Positions 25,565 to 33,663 are shown, counted from the first letter of the stretch. The stretch is DNA of 33,775 nt from Mesobacillus subterraneus (GCF_000934845.1 NZ_JXIQ01000064.1:1-33775); one strand, 5' to 3'. The notes: generated by a model not told the origin, from the sequence alone. Numbers and translations are program-made.

Positions 25565-26341
25565 TCATTGAATCGTATATCCGCCATCAATGACCGCAGC
25601 CTGGCCGGTGATTCCTTTCGCAGAATCACTAGCAAGGAACAGCACATAATTGGCGATTTCTTCGACAGCCAGCAGGCGTTTCTGCGGAACTAGCGGGAAA
25701 ATTACTTCTTCAAGAACTTTTTCCAGTGGGACGTTCCTTGTTTCCGCAAGACTGGATAGCTGATTGAGGACTAACGGAGTATCGACATACCCCGGGCAGA
25801 CTGCGTTTACTGTTATCCCGTGCTGTGCTGTTTCAAGGGCGGCCACCTTTGTCAGCCCGATTACCCCATGCTTGGCACTGTTGTAAGCTGCTTTACCTGC
25901 AAAACCGACAAGCCCATTAATGGATGCGATGTTGATCACCCGGCCAAAACCTTGCTTTTTCATGACTGGCAGGACATGCTTTAATGTCACAAAAGATGCA
26001 GTCAACATGACCTTGATCAACAGCTCGAATTTTTCGGTCGGAAAGTCTTCAATCATCGATACATATTGCAGGCCTGCGTTATTAATGAGAACATCGACAC
26101 TGCCAAAGTGCTCAACACATTTCACCACTGCGATTTCGATGTCTTTTTCATTGGTAACATCACATTTTAGACCATAAGCTTCGTACCCTGATTCCCGCAG
26201 GCTCTTGGCTGCTTTTTTTACAGCGTCTTCTTGTAAATCTGTCAAAAAAACTTTCCCGCCATGTTCAGCAAAACTCTTTCCAATCTCAAACCCAATCCCC
26301 TGGGCGGCCCCGGTGATCAGAACTACTTTGTTTTTTACCAT
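25565..26341 (-). CDS. 3-Hydroxybutyrate dehydrogenase (SDR family)
   Basis: Oxidises (R)-3-hydroxybutyrate to acetoacetate with NAD+. 258 residues, like YxjF of B. subtilis. Classical short-chain dehydrogenase: TGAAQGIG at 10-17, NNAG at 87-90, catalytic S140, Y153 and K157 (YNSAK). The LQYVSMIEDFP stretch after NNAG (with Q92), H158 and K150 suits the hydroxybutyrate branch rather than a generic SDR. AAAGGGG lies seven bases before the ATG. It follows the permease gene by 15 bases and shares its sigma-54 promoter. Confidence 0.88.
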   Translation of the reverse strand: MVKNKVVLITGAAQGIGFEIGKSFAEHGGKVFLTDLQEDAVKKAAKSLRESGYEAYGLKCDVTNEKDIEIAVVKCVEHFGSVDVLINNAGLQYVSMIEDFPTEKFELLIKVMLTASFVTLKHVLPVMKKQGFGRVINIASINGLVGFAGKAAYNSAKHGVIGLTKVAALETAQHGITVNAVCPGYVDTPLVLNQLSSLAETRNVPLEKVLEEVIFPLVPQKRLLAVEEIANYVLFLASDSAKGITGQAAVIDGGYTIQ

Positions 26342-26356
26342 TGGGGAACCCCTTTC

Positions 26357-27676
26357 TTATATGCCTAATCCAAGTGAGAAAAGAACGATCGCAATTGCCA
26401 CACCAATTACCGGCACAATGACGGTTACTGCAGCCACCGGATTATACGCGTCCTGATGGGACTCGCCACAGATGGCCCGGACAGTTGTAACAACATAGCC
26501 ATTATGCGGAAGTGAATCGAGTGCCCCGGAGGATATTGCCGCTACCCGATGCAGCGCTTCCGGGTTGACTCCCATATCCAAATAATGCGGAGCAAGCAGA
26601 GGCAGGGCAATTGCCTGGCCGCCTGACGCAGATCCTGTCATCCCGGCAATGGCGCTGACTGCAATCGCCGCACCAATCAGCGGGCTTCCAGGAATATTGG
26701 TCATCGTATCAACAGCTACCTGGAATGCAGGAACGGCTTTCGCGACTCCGCCGAAGCCTACAACAGCAGCTGTGTTGCCAATTGCGATCAAAGCACCCAT
26801 TGTTCCTTCCGATAGGGCCTCCCAAAAATTCTTGAAATACTTGCGGTTTAGCAAATAGGCTGATACCACTCCTCCAAGTAGAGCAATAATAAGCGCGGAT
26901 TGCTTCAATGAATCATGGAACACGAATGAGATGACTAATACCACAACTAAAGGAATAAGCCCCATAAGAGGATGTGGCATCTCCCGTTTTTCCATTGTTG
27001 GATCTGTCTTCCTTGCTTCAAACTTTTCTCCTCTTGCGATAGCTTTTGTGATCATTCGTTTTAGCCACCAGTAACCAAAAATCATCATAAAGACGGCAAC
27101 AATCGCACTGACCTCCCAGCCTGCAAACGGAGAAGTATGGAGGAACTCAATTGGAATCCAGTTTTGAATTTCCGGAGAACCAGCGGAAGTCATCGTAAAG
27201 GTCACCGAACCGAAGGCAAGTGCTGCCGGAATAAATCGTCTTGGCAAATTCGCCTGTCTGAACAAGCTCAAGGCCATAGGATAAACAGAAAATGCTACAA
27301 CGAACAAGCTGACTCCGCCATAAGTCAACACTGCACAGGCAATGACGATCGCAAGCACTGCATACTTCATCCCCAGCTTTTCGACGATGTATTCAGAGAC
27401 GCTGTCAGCGGCACCGCTATCTTCCATCACCTTGCCAAAAATTGCTCCAAGCAAAAACATCATGTACCAGGCAGTAACAAATCCCGAAAACCCAGCCATA
27501 TAATTGCCGACAAAGTTGGCCGCCCCCTCCTCGACCAGCTGCGGAAACAATGGCATTCCGCTAAACACAGCTACAAATAACGCAGAAATTGGTCCGACAA
27601 TTAGCAGATTCATCCCCCTCATCGTCAAATAAATCAATAACGCCAGACCGCCAATTAATCCAATCATGCTCAGCAT
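26357..27676 (-). CDS. GntP-family permease, probable 3-hydroxybutyrate transporter
   Basis: 439 residues with about 12 hydrophobic segments, GntP/SLC13-like carrier of the type found beside hydroxybutyrate or acetoacetate genes (YxjC of B. subtilis). Family glycine motifs are visible, such as GGVSLFVVAFSVYP near 120, GSPEIQNWIPIEF near 170, and GMTGSASGGQAIALPLL and ISSGALDSLPHNG late in the chain. The substrate is inferred from the co-transcribed dehydrogenase; gluconate is less likely since no gluconate genes are present. AAGGGGG lies nine bases before the ATG. Confidence 0.85.
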   Translation of the reverse strand: MLSMIGLIGGLALLIYLTMRGMNLLIVGPISALFVAVFSGMPLFPQLVEEGAANFVGNYMAGFSGFVTAWYMMFLLGAIFGKVMEDSGAADSVSEYIVEKLGMKYAVLAIVIACAVLTYGGVSLFVVAFSVYPMALSLFRQANLPRRFIPAALAFGSVTFTMTSAGSPEIQNWIPIEFLHTSPFAGWEVSAIVAVFMMIFGYWWLKRMITKAIARGEKFEARKTDPTMEKREMPHPLMGLIPLVVVLVISFVFHDSLKQSALIIALLGGVVSAYLLNRKYFKNFWEALSEGTMGALIAIGNTAAVVGFGGVAKAVPAFQVAVDTMTNIPGSPLIGAAIAVSAIAGMTGSASGGQAIALPLLAPHYLDMGVNPEALHRVAAISSGALDSLPHNGYVVTTVRAICGESHQDAYNPVAAVTVIVPVIGVAIAIVLFSLGLGI

Positions 27677-27730
27677 ACTTTTTCCCCCTTGTTTTTTAAA
27701 ATGAACATCACCTGCACTGCCCTCCTTTTT

Positions 27731-27744
27731 TGATAACGCTTACA
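27731..27744 (-). promoter_or_regulatory. cre site (CcpA operator) in the permease leader
   Basis: TGATAACGCTTACA fits the Bacillus cre consensus TGWNANCGNTNNCA at every position. It lies between the sigma-54 start point (about 27766) and the permease ribosome site, where CcpA would block elongation. Confidence 0.75.
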
Positions 27745-27777
27745 TAAATGGTGAATAAAATTGCTGTCTATCTATAA

Positions 27778-27793
27778 TGCAACTTTTGTGCCA
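27778..27793 (-). promoter_or_regulatory. Sigma-54 (-24/-12) promoter of the permease-dehydrogenase operon
   Basis: Minus strand TGGCAC-AAAAG-TTGCA, a complete match to TGGCAC-N5-TTGCA. About 100 bases before the permease start. The upstream operators and neighbouring sigma-54 activator gene support it. Confidence 0.9.
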
Positions 27794-27834
27794 ATTTTTA
27801 ACGGCTTATTTATTCTGAATTTTCAGTCGTTATA

Positions 27835-27850
27835 GTCCGGATTTCTGGAC
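27835..27850. promoter_or_regulatory. Activator operator 1, GTCC-N8-GGAC
   Basis: GTCCGGATTTCTGGAC, centred about 77 bases upstream of the inferred sigma-54 start point. Same 16-base form as the sites at 27971 and 27991, so likely an upstream activating sequence for the Fis-type activator. Confidence 0.7.
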
Positions 27851-27970
27851 TCTCGTTTATTTTTGCATTTTATATTAATAGATTCGAAATGTCCTTCCCT
27901 ATCCATAACTTGTTGGTTTTTTACCTTTTACACAGTAAATAACTTCTCTTATATACTAGAGAAAAAGAAA

Positions 27971-27986
27971 GTCCGGAAATTCGGAC
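27971..27986. promoter_or_regulatory. Activator operator 2, GTCC-N8-GGAC
   Basis: GTCCGGAAATTCGGAC, a palindrome GTCCG-N6-CGGAC, 136 bases upstream of operator 1. Confidence 0.7.
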
Positions 27987-27990
27987 GGGA

Positions 27991-28006
27991 TTCCGAACTT
28001 CCGGAC
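27991..28006. promoter_or_regulatory. Activator operator 3, overlapping the activator stop codon
   Basis: Minus strand GTCCGGAAGTTCGGAA, 20 bases from operator 2 (about two turns) and ending on the first base of the activator gene's stop codon. One base short of the GTCC-N8-GGAC form. Confidence 0.65.
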
Positions 28007-29374
28007 TACAGGAGCCCGTATTTATGAAGTTTTTCATAGAGTGTTGATCTGCTGATCCCCAGTTCCCTGCAAACTTGGACTTTATCGTCATTATTTTCCT
28101 CTAGACTTTGCCTCAGTACCCATTTTTCTGTTTCTTCCATAATGTCCTTGAGCTTCTTATTATTGAATCGATACATGGCAGTCTGTGTTTGCAGGTAATC
28201 CGGCAAAGAGTTCAGCGTAATCTGCTCCCCTTTTGTCAAATGGACCGCAGCTTCAATGACGTTTTCCAATTCGCGGATATTTCCTGGCCAACTATAAGAC
28301 ATCAAAATTCCCATGACCGTTTTTTCTATTCCGGCAATCCGCTTGCCTAACCGGTTGGTAACTTTATCAATAAAATAGGCAATCAGCAACTTTAAGTCCT
28401 CCGCTCGTTCTCTTAAAGGAGGAATATTGAATGGAACGACATTGATCCGGTAAAAAAGATCCTCTCTGAATCGCTTCTCTTCAATCATGTTTTCAAGTGG
28501 CCTGTTCGTAGCAGCGATAATTCGGACATCGACAGAAATTGATTTGGTCGACCCGATCGGTTCTATTTCCCCATCCTGCAAGGCACGCAAAAGCTTCACC
28601 TGCATACTTAGTGGCATGTCCCCAATCTCATCCAGGAAGAGGGTGCCGCCACTTGCCAGCTGGAATTTCCCCTTCTTTCCCCCTTTTTTCGCTCCTGTAA
28701 AAGCACCCTCTTCATAGCCGAACAATTCGGATTCAAGCAGGTTTTCTGGTATTGCTCCGCAGTTCACCTTGATGAAGGGCTTCTGACTTCGATTGCTTAG
28801 CTGGTGGATGCTATGAGCAAATAATTCCTTTCCTGTTCCGCTCTCTCCTCTAATCAAAATCGAAACATCACTGTTGGAAACCATTTTCACTTTTTCTTTT
28901 AAACTGACCACCAGCTGCGACTCGCCAAGGATGTCATCCAGCGTATATTTCACCCCAGAATCAATTTTTTGGATATATGGCTGCATTCTTGTAAGCAGGC
29001 TTTTTACATGACTATCCATTTTCATCCATTCCTGTGTGTCCCTGAAAAAGACCGTACCGAAAGCTGCAACTACCTCGCCATTTTTCATGATGGGTACACG
29101 ATTGGCAATCATGTAACTACCTTTGATATATTGCAAATCTGCCAGTTCTTCCCTGGCCTGTCTTTGCAACAATGTGCATCCTAGTATTCTCGATCACTTG
29201 TGTCACATGCCGGCCAATCGTTTCTTCCCGATTGACCTCAAGGAATTCACAATAATTATGGTTGATGTAGATGATCCTTCCTTCCTGATCCACCACTACA
29301 AGCCACTCAAATGCATTCTCGACAATGATTTCCATAATATCAGCCGGGATAGGCAATAGCTTTGTTTTCATCAT
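28006..29374 (-). pseudogene. Sigma-54-dependent activator (PAS-AAA+-Fis HTH), interrupted by a one-base frameshift
   Basis: When the frame is restored it encodes about 455 residues: a PAS domain (20-110), an AAA+ domain with Walker A GESGTGKE (about 175-183), the sigma-54 contact loop GAFTGA (223-228) and Walker B FLDEIGD (246-252), and a C-terminal Fis-type helix-turn-helix (CRELGISRSTLYEKLHKYG). The PAS frame (29374 down) ends soon after KTGQ, and the rest continues one frame over from EELADLQYIKG. An extra G in the run at 29151-29153 explains this. AGGGGA precedes the paired ATGs. It presumably senses hydroxybutyrate or a derivative and drives the operon downstream. Confidence 0.8.
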
Positions 29375-29422
29375 CCGTCCCCTAGTTTTTCTTTTGATTT
29401 TATCACATTTTTCTGAAAATAT

Positions 29423-29447
29423 AAAAAAGCACCTTGAAATTAGGTGC
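29423..29447 (-). terminator. Intrinsic terminator of the CueP-family gene
   Basis: Minus strand stem GCACCT/AGGTGC with a seven-base loop followed by TTTTTT, seven bases after the stop at 29454. Confidence 0.85.
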
Positions 29448-29453
29448 CTTCGT

Positions 29454-29981
29454 CTACATTAATTGCATGTTCGTGATGCAGGTCGGATCATTTCCAAAAG
29501 TGGATATTTCCGATTCAACACTTTTCCTGTCGGATTCTATCTTTATTTTGTACTTGTGATCACGCGGAAGCCATAAATCGATGAATCCATTTTGCTGGGT
29601 CATTCTCTTTTCGTCTACGACTACGTTCCCGGCCTCATCCTCGATGTACACATCAAACTCTTTTTCAACCAATTCTCCTTGACAACCTGTCAAGCTGTGG
29701 TTGCTTCAAGGATGGGTTTGATTTTCATAAGGTGCGATGGAGACGAAGAAGTCTTCTGCGGAAATATCATAAACTTGCTTGTTTCCTGCCTTGTCGGCAA
29801 TCACCAGCTCCTTAGCAGTAATGGAAGCGGTATTGCCCTCTATTTTGCCCGTGCTGTAGTCACTTACCAATTCCTTGATGTTTTGCATTTGTTTTTCAGG
29901 TTCGGCAGTATTATCGCCACTATTGCACCCAGCCAGAAAACCGGCAGCCAAAAAAACCATTCCGAGGATTTTAAATTTCAA
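29454..29981 (-). CDS. cueP: CueP-family lipoprotein with an in-frame UGA (candidate selenoprotein)
   Basis: 175 codons from TTG 29981, chosen because GAGGAGG lies eight bases upstream; the GTG at 29990 overlaps that site. The signal peptide ends in lipobox LAGC (C19), so the protein should sit outside the membrane. The body matches CueP, a copper-binding and cupric-reducing protein in Salmonella: IKELVSDYSTGKI, FFVSIAPYENQTHP, SLTGCQGELVEKEF, DLWLPRDHKYKI and PTCITNMQL. Codon 92, between HP and SNHS, is TGA (29706-29708). Frame is kept across it, so there is no frameshift. Position 92 aligns with Cys96 of Salmonella CueP; C100 and C168 align with Cys104 and Cys172 with equal spacing (8 and 68). 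Read-through as selenocysteine is an inference; a nonsense mutation is possible. Confidence 0.75.
29666..29705 (-). promoter_or_regulatory. SECIS-like stem-loop just after the in-frame UGA
   Basis: Minus strand, counting from the base after UGA: lower stem CAACCA (3-8) with TGGTTG (35-40); internal loop; upper stem CTTGACA (12-18) with TGTCAAG (22-28), all Watson-Crick; apical loop GGT (19-21). A helix starting right after UGA, about 40 nt in total and a GU-containing apical loop 16-37 nt downstream are the known features of bacterial SECIS elements such as that of E. coli fdhF. Confidence 0.6.
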
Positions 29982-30062
29982 CCCATTCACCTCCTCATTC
30001 TTATTTTAAATGGAAAATATGCATTTTTCATCGAGAAAAAAGCGGAACATTGTAGCCAGCAT

Positions 30063-31247
30063 TTACGCGCTTGCAGTGATCTTATGTGCTTCTTTCAATT
30101 TCCGATCGTATATTACGGTTGTAAAAATACCGATAAACATAATTGCGATCAGTACCGAAAATAACATGGACATTCCGTACAAATCGACTAGAATTCCGCC
30201 CATGAGCGGGCCGATCATCTTGCCGCCAGTCGCGGTACTGTTGACAATTCCTTGATAAAAACCTTCCCTGCCTTTCGGCGCCAGGTCATTTGCAATCGTC
30301 GGTACAGCCGGCCAAATCAGCATTTCTCCAATTGTCAGGATCATCATGCCTGCAATGAAACCCAAAAACACATGGGCGCCAGCAGCTACCGCATAAGAAA
30401 CCATGAAAATCACCATCCCGATGATGATCTGCAGCTTTAGCTTATTCTGGAACGGCTTGATCAGCCTGTTGACAATCGGCTGGCCTAGAACAATCAATGC
30501 CCCATTGATGCTCCAGAGAATACTGTATTGATTCAGCGAAATGTTCATTTCCCGTGTATAAGCAGCAATTGTTGTTTGCCATTGAACGTATCCAACCCAG
30601 GCAAGCAAATAACCAATAGCCAGTATCAAAAGAGCATAAAGCTTGGTATGATTTTTGACAGCGCCGTTTTCCTGAAGGACATTCGTTTGCTTCGCTGCCT
30701 TGCTGTCGATCGAGCGATAGCCAAAAAGAGCGATCATCATAAAAAGTAAATACATGGCTCCGTTTGCGATGAAAATCAGCTGAAAGGAATAAGATGCGAC
30801 AACCCCACCAAGCGCAGCTCCAATTGCGACTCCAAGGTTCTGGGCGACATAGATCGCGTTGAATGCTCTGCGGCCGCCTTCCTTCCAGACCGAACCCGCC
30901 ATTGCATACATTGCCGGAAAGACGATTCCGGAACCAAACCCAACCAATGTCATAAAGAAGATATACTGCGGCCAGCCAGGCCAGAATGTCAAGCCAAGCA
31001 GGGCTATAATGGTAATGCTGATTCCAAGAATGATAGACTTATAACCGCCAATTTTATCAAAAAGACTGCCACCAAAAAGATTGCCAATGACGCTGGCAGC
31101 AGCATTCAACATTAATACGATTCCGGCAACAGATAATGATTTGCCGAGGTGCTCATGTATATAGATGGTATTCAAAGGCCACAAAAAAGAGGAACCAGTC
31201 ACATTGACTGTCATCCCGATAATCAACAGCCACAAGGCTCTAGGCAT
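30063..31247 (-). CDS. yttB: MFS transporter, YttB-like
   Basis: 394 residues with 12 predicted membrane helices, major facilitator superfamily of the drug-efflux type. The loop 2-3 motif appears as GGSLFDKIGGYKSI (about 58-71), and the second half starts near residue 205 (TKLYALLILAIGYLLAW). Length and N-terminus (LWLLIIGMTVNVTGSSFLWPLNTIYI) resemble YttB of B. subtilis; the substrate is unknown. The ribosome site (AGAAGG) is weaker than most here. It lies 81 bases upstream of the CueP-family gene on the same strand, so co-transcription is possible. Confidence 0.8.
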   Translation of the reverse strand: MPRALWLLIIGMTVNVTGSSFLWPLNTIYIHEHLGKSLSVAGIVLMLNAAASVIGNLFGGSLFDKIGGYKSIILGISITIIALLGLTFWPGWPQYIFFMTLVGFGSGIVFPAMYAMAGSVWKEGGRRAFNAIYVAQNLGVAIGAALGGVVASYSFQLIFIANGAMYLLFMMIALFGYRSIDSKAAKQTNVLQENGAVKNHTKLYALLILAIGYLLAWVGYVQWQTTIAAYTREMNISLNQYSILWSINGALIVLGQPIVNRLIKPFQNKLKLQIIIGMVIFMVSYAVAAGAHVFLGFIAGMMILTIGEMLIWPAVPTIANDLAPKGREGFYQGIVNSTATGGKMIGPLMGGILVDLYGMSMLFSVLIAIMFIGIFTTVIYDRKLKEAHKITASA

Positions 31248-31394
31248 TATAAAACGCCTTCTTTCACTAAATTAATTTGAAAAACGGGAACAATACCAAT
31301 GTAATTGTAGTGGTTTTAACAGAGGGATGCAATAAGAATAAATCGAGTCATGTAAAGTTGAAATTTTCTATTTTTATTTACATAGGCTGTTGTT

Positions 31395-31419
31395 CCTCGC
31401 TTCCACTATGGAAGCGAGG
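31395..31419. terminator. Perfect hairpin after the small 31431 gene
   Basis: CCTCGCTTCCA-CTA-TGGAAGCGAGG: 11-bp stem, three-base loop, 12 bases past the stop. No U-tract on either strand, so it may act as a weak terminator or end protector. Confidence 0.55.
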
Positions 31420-31430
31420 GTGTAACCACT

Positions 31431-31610
31431 TTATGAAGATTGCTCTTGTTCGGGATGGAATTTTGATTTTACAGGTTGCCCGCCGCTTTGTTCATACTTC
31501 TTCTTTGATTCTTTGATTGGATCATATTCCATTCCAGCTTCAAGATCTTGGTTGTTTATTCCATTTCGGGTCTTTTGTTCCGGGTTATTTTGCTTTGAGC
31601 GTTTTTTCAA
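31431..31610 (-). CDS. Small hydrophilic protein of unknown function
   Basis: 59 residues from TTG 31608-31610, chosen because GAGGAGGGAG lies just upstream; the longer frame begins before that site. Very polar and rich in Lys, Gln, Asn and Glu, with no hydrophobic core, so probably disordered. It ends QPVKSKFHPEQEQSS. Size and composition recall small spore or stress proteins, but I do not recognise it. It lies 19 bases after ytzC on the same strand and may be co-transcribed. A strong hairpin follows. Confidence 0.55.
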   Translation of the reverse strand: MKKRSKQNNPEQKTRNGINNQDLEAGMEYDPIKESKKKYEQSGGQPVKSKFHPEQEQSS

Positions 31611-31629
31611 AGTTTCTCCCTCCTCGTTT

Positions 31630-31893
31630 TTAATGATCAAGCAATATCATATTGTTCTGAACCTGCTGTAATTGCAACCTCATCCGATGAAGCTGGTCAC
31701 GCTGCTGTGCGTTTGCACTGTAGGCAAGCTTGACAAGGTCATTATAGGCAGCTTCTATCGCTTGAAGAGCTTGTGTGAAATCACTGTCCTGATCATGCTG
31801 TTGAGACGCCGCACTCTTGTATTGCTCCTGGGCAAGATTGATTGCATCCTCGCATTCCTGAAGTAGCTGGTCAACTGAGTTTCGTGTTGCCAA
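31630..31893 (-). CDS. ytzC: YtzC family protein
   Basis: 87 residues, almost wholly helical and likely a coiled coil (LLQECEDAINLAQEQYKSA; QALQAIEAAYNDLVKLAYSA; QLHRMRLQLQQVQNNMI). Matches YtzC of B. subtilis, which also lies beside ytqA. Function unknown. TTG start with AAGGAGG seven bases upstream. Divergent from ytqA. Confidence 0.85.
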   Translation of the reverse strand: MATRNSVDQLLQECEDAINLAQEQYKSAASQQHDQDSDFTQALQAIEAAYNDLVKLAYSANAQQRDQLHRMRLQLQQVQNNMILLDH

Positions 31894-32055
31894 TTTTAGC
31901 CCTCCTTTTTCTAGTGCTGAAGCAAGTCTGCTTCTTCTTTATTTTGTTCACAATCGTTTTTCCTATCACGTTTTCCTATTGTATAATATTGGGAATCACT
32001 AAGTGAAACTTTTTGTGAAGCGGTCCGTTCATTTTCTTTTGTAATCTTTTTGCAA

Positions 32056-32084
32056 TTGGATTCACCTATTCTAAGTGGTACAAT
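32056..32084 (+). promoter_or_regulatory. Promoter of the ytqA-ytqB operon
   Basis: TTGGAT (32056-32061), 17-base spacer, TACAAT (32079-32084) preceded by TGG (extended -10), 38 bases before the ytqA start. Confidence 0.7.
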
Positions 32085-32122
32085 GCTTATTATTACTGAC
32101 AGTTTATAAGGAGGTTGCTGGC

Positions 32123-33091
32123 ATGAAACAAGCCAACCCTTTTCCATACGCAACTGATGATAAACGATACCATACATGGAATTACCATTTGCGGAACCAA
32201 TTTGGTCATAAGGTTTTCAAGGTCGCGCTTGATGGCGGCTTTGACTGCCCGAACCGTGACGGTACGGTAGCTTACGGCGGATGCAGCTTTTGCAGCGCTG
32301 CTGGCTCAGGCGATTTTGCCGGGGACCGTGTGGAAGATCTCGGCACACAATTCAAGAAGATAAAAGAAAAAATGCATACAAAATGGAAAGATGGCAAGTA
32401 TATGGCTTATTTTCAAGCTTTCACCAATACCCACGCACCTGTTGAGATTTTGCGTGAAAAATACGAAACCATTTTGAAGGAGGAAGGGGTCGTTGGCCTT
32501 TCGATTGCGACCAGGCCTGATTGCCTGCCAGACGATGTGGTGGAATACCTTGCTGAACTGAATGAACGTACATATTTATGGGTGGAGCTTGGTCTTCAGA
32601 CTGTTCATGAAAAAACAGCCAATTTAATCAACCGGGCTCATGATTATCAGACATACAAAGAAGGAGTGGCCAAGCTCCGCAAGCACGATATCAACGTCTG
32701 TTCTCATATCATTAACGGATTGCCTCTGGAAACACCGGAAATGATGATGGAAACTGCCCAAGAAGTCGCCAAGCTTGATGTCCAAGGCATCAAAATCCAT
32801 CTTCTCCATTTGCTGAAGGGTACCCCAATGGTCAAGCAGTATGAAAAAGGGATGCTTGAATTCCTTAGCTTTGAGAATTATGTAAAATTAGTCTGTGACC
32901 AGCTAGAAATCCTCCCTCCGGAAATGATCATCCACAGAATCACAGGAGACGGCCCAATTGAATTGATGGTCGGCCCAATGTGGAGCGTCAACAAATGGGA
33001 AGTGCTAAATGCGATAGACAAGGAAATGAAACGCCGCAACAGTTGGCAAGGAAAATTCTATACTGGAAACAAAGTGGTGGTCGAAAAATGA
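32123..33091 (+). CDS. ytqA: Radical SAM protein YtqA
   Basis: 322 residues, the same length as B. subtilis YtqA (TIGR01212, YhcC/Elp3-like radical SAM). The iron-sulfur cysteines are C42, C54 and C57 (DCPNRD...GGCSFC). SIATRPDCLPDDVVEYL, LWVELGLQT and HIINGLPLETPEMM are the later core motifs. The substrate is not known; linkage with a methyltransferase suggests RNA modification. I chose ATG 32123 because AAGGAGG lies nine bases upstream. Its stop overlaps the ytqB start (ATGA). Confidence 0.92.
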   Translation: MKQANPFPYATDDKRYHTWNYHLRNQFGHKVFKVALDGGFDCPNRDGTVAYGGCSFCSAAGSGDFAGDRVEDLGTQFKKIKEKMHTKWKDGKYMAYFQAFTNTHAPVEILREKYETILKEEGVVGLSIATRPDCLPDDVVEYLAELNERTYLWVELGLQTVHEKTANLINRAHDYQTYKEGVAKLRKHDINVCSHIINGLPLETPEMMMETAQEVAKLDVQGIKIHLLHLLKGTPMVKQYEKGMLEFLSFENYVKLVCDQLEILPPEMIIHRITGDGPIELMVGPMWSVNKWEVLNAIDKEMKRRNSWQGKFYTGNKVVVEK

Positions 33092-33660
33092 AGCTTGAGA
33101 AGGTTCTTCCTTTTGCACGAAAGCTCCTTGAACTTGCGGTTAAACCAGGGGATATCGCTGTGGATGCAACTGTCGGAAATGGAAATGATACAATATTTTC
33201 AGCAAATCTCGCAGGTCCTTCCGGTCGTATTTACGGCTTTGACATTCAGGACCAAGCACTTATGACCAGCAAAACAAAGCTCCGGGAGCACAAACTGCAG
33301 GATCAGGTTACCCTGTTCCACACTGGACATGAGAATATCTCAGAATACATTCCTCCCCTTCATTTTGGCAAAATAACCGCTGCAGTTTTCAATCTTGGTT
33401 ATTTGCCAGGAGGAGACAAAAACATTGTCACCGTACACGAAAAAACCATAATGGCCATTGATCAGCTGCTTGAAATCATGGCACCAGAGGGCATCATCGT
33501 GATCGTGGTTTACCATGGACACCCGGAAGGCAAAGTAGAACGGGAATATTTATTGCGTTATGTAAAATCACTGGATCAAAACACCGCCCACGTTTTAGAG
33601 TATAAATTCCTGAACCAAAAGAACAATCCGCCATTTATTATTGCGATAGAGAAGATATAA
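33088..33660 (+). CDS. ytqB: YtqB, class I SAM-dependent methyltransferase
   Basis: 190 residues, Rossmann-fold methyltransferase of the rRNA-methylase-like YtqB family. SAM loop DATVGNGND at 26-34, acidic residue in YGFDIQDQAL, and the later FNLGYLPGGDK motif. ATG 33088 overlaps the ytqA stop by four bases, so translation is probably coupled; GGTGG lies seven bases upstream. Related enzymes have been reported to methylate the tRNA wobble base; for this protein that is inference. Confidence 0.92.
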   Translation: MKLEKVLPFARKLLELAVKPGDIAVDATVGNGNDTIFSANLAGPSGRIYGFDIQDQALMTSKTKLREHKLQDQVTLFHTGHENISEYIPPLHFGKITAAVFNLGYLPGGDKNIVTVHEKTIMAIDQLLEIMAPEGIIVIVVYHGHPEGKVEREYLLRYVKSLDQNTAHVLEYKFLNQKNNPPFIIAIEKI

Positions 33661-33663
33661 GCG

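Noticed and set aside
28006-29172. Stand-alone activator starting at TTG 29172
   Set aside because: No ribosome site at that start, and the missing PAS half is encoded directly upstream in another frame.
29454-29693. Separate small gene starting at TTG 29693, next to a second gene at 29706-29990
   Set aside because: The two frames are the same frame split by one TGA and together give a full-length CueP-family protein. The TTG has no ribosome site.
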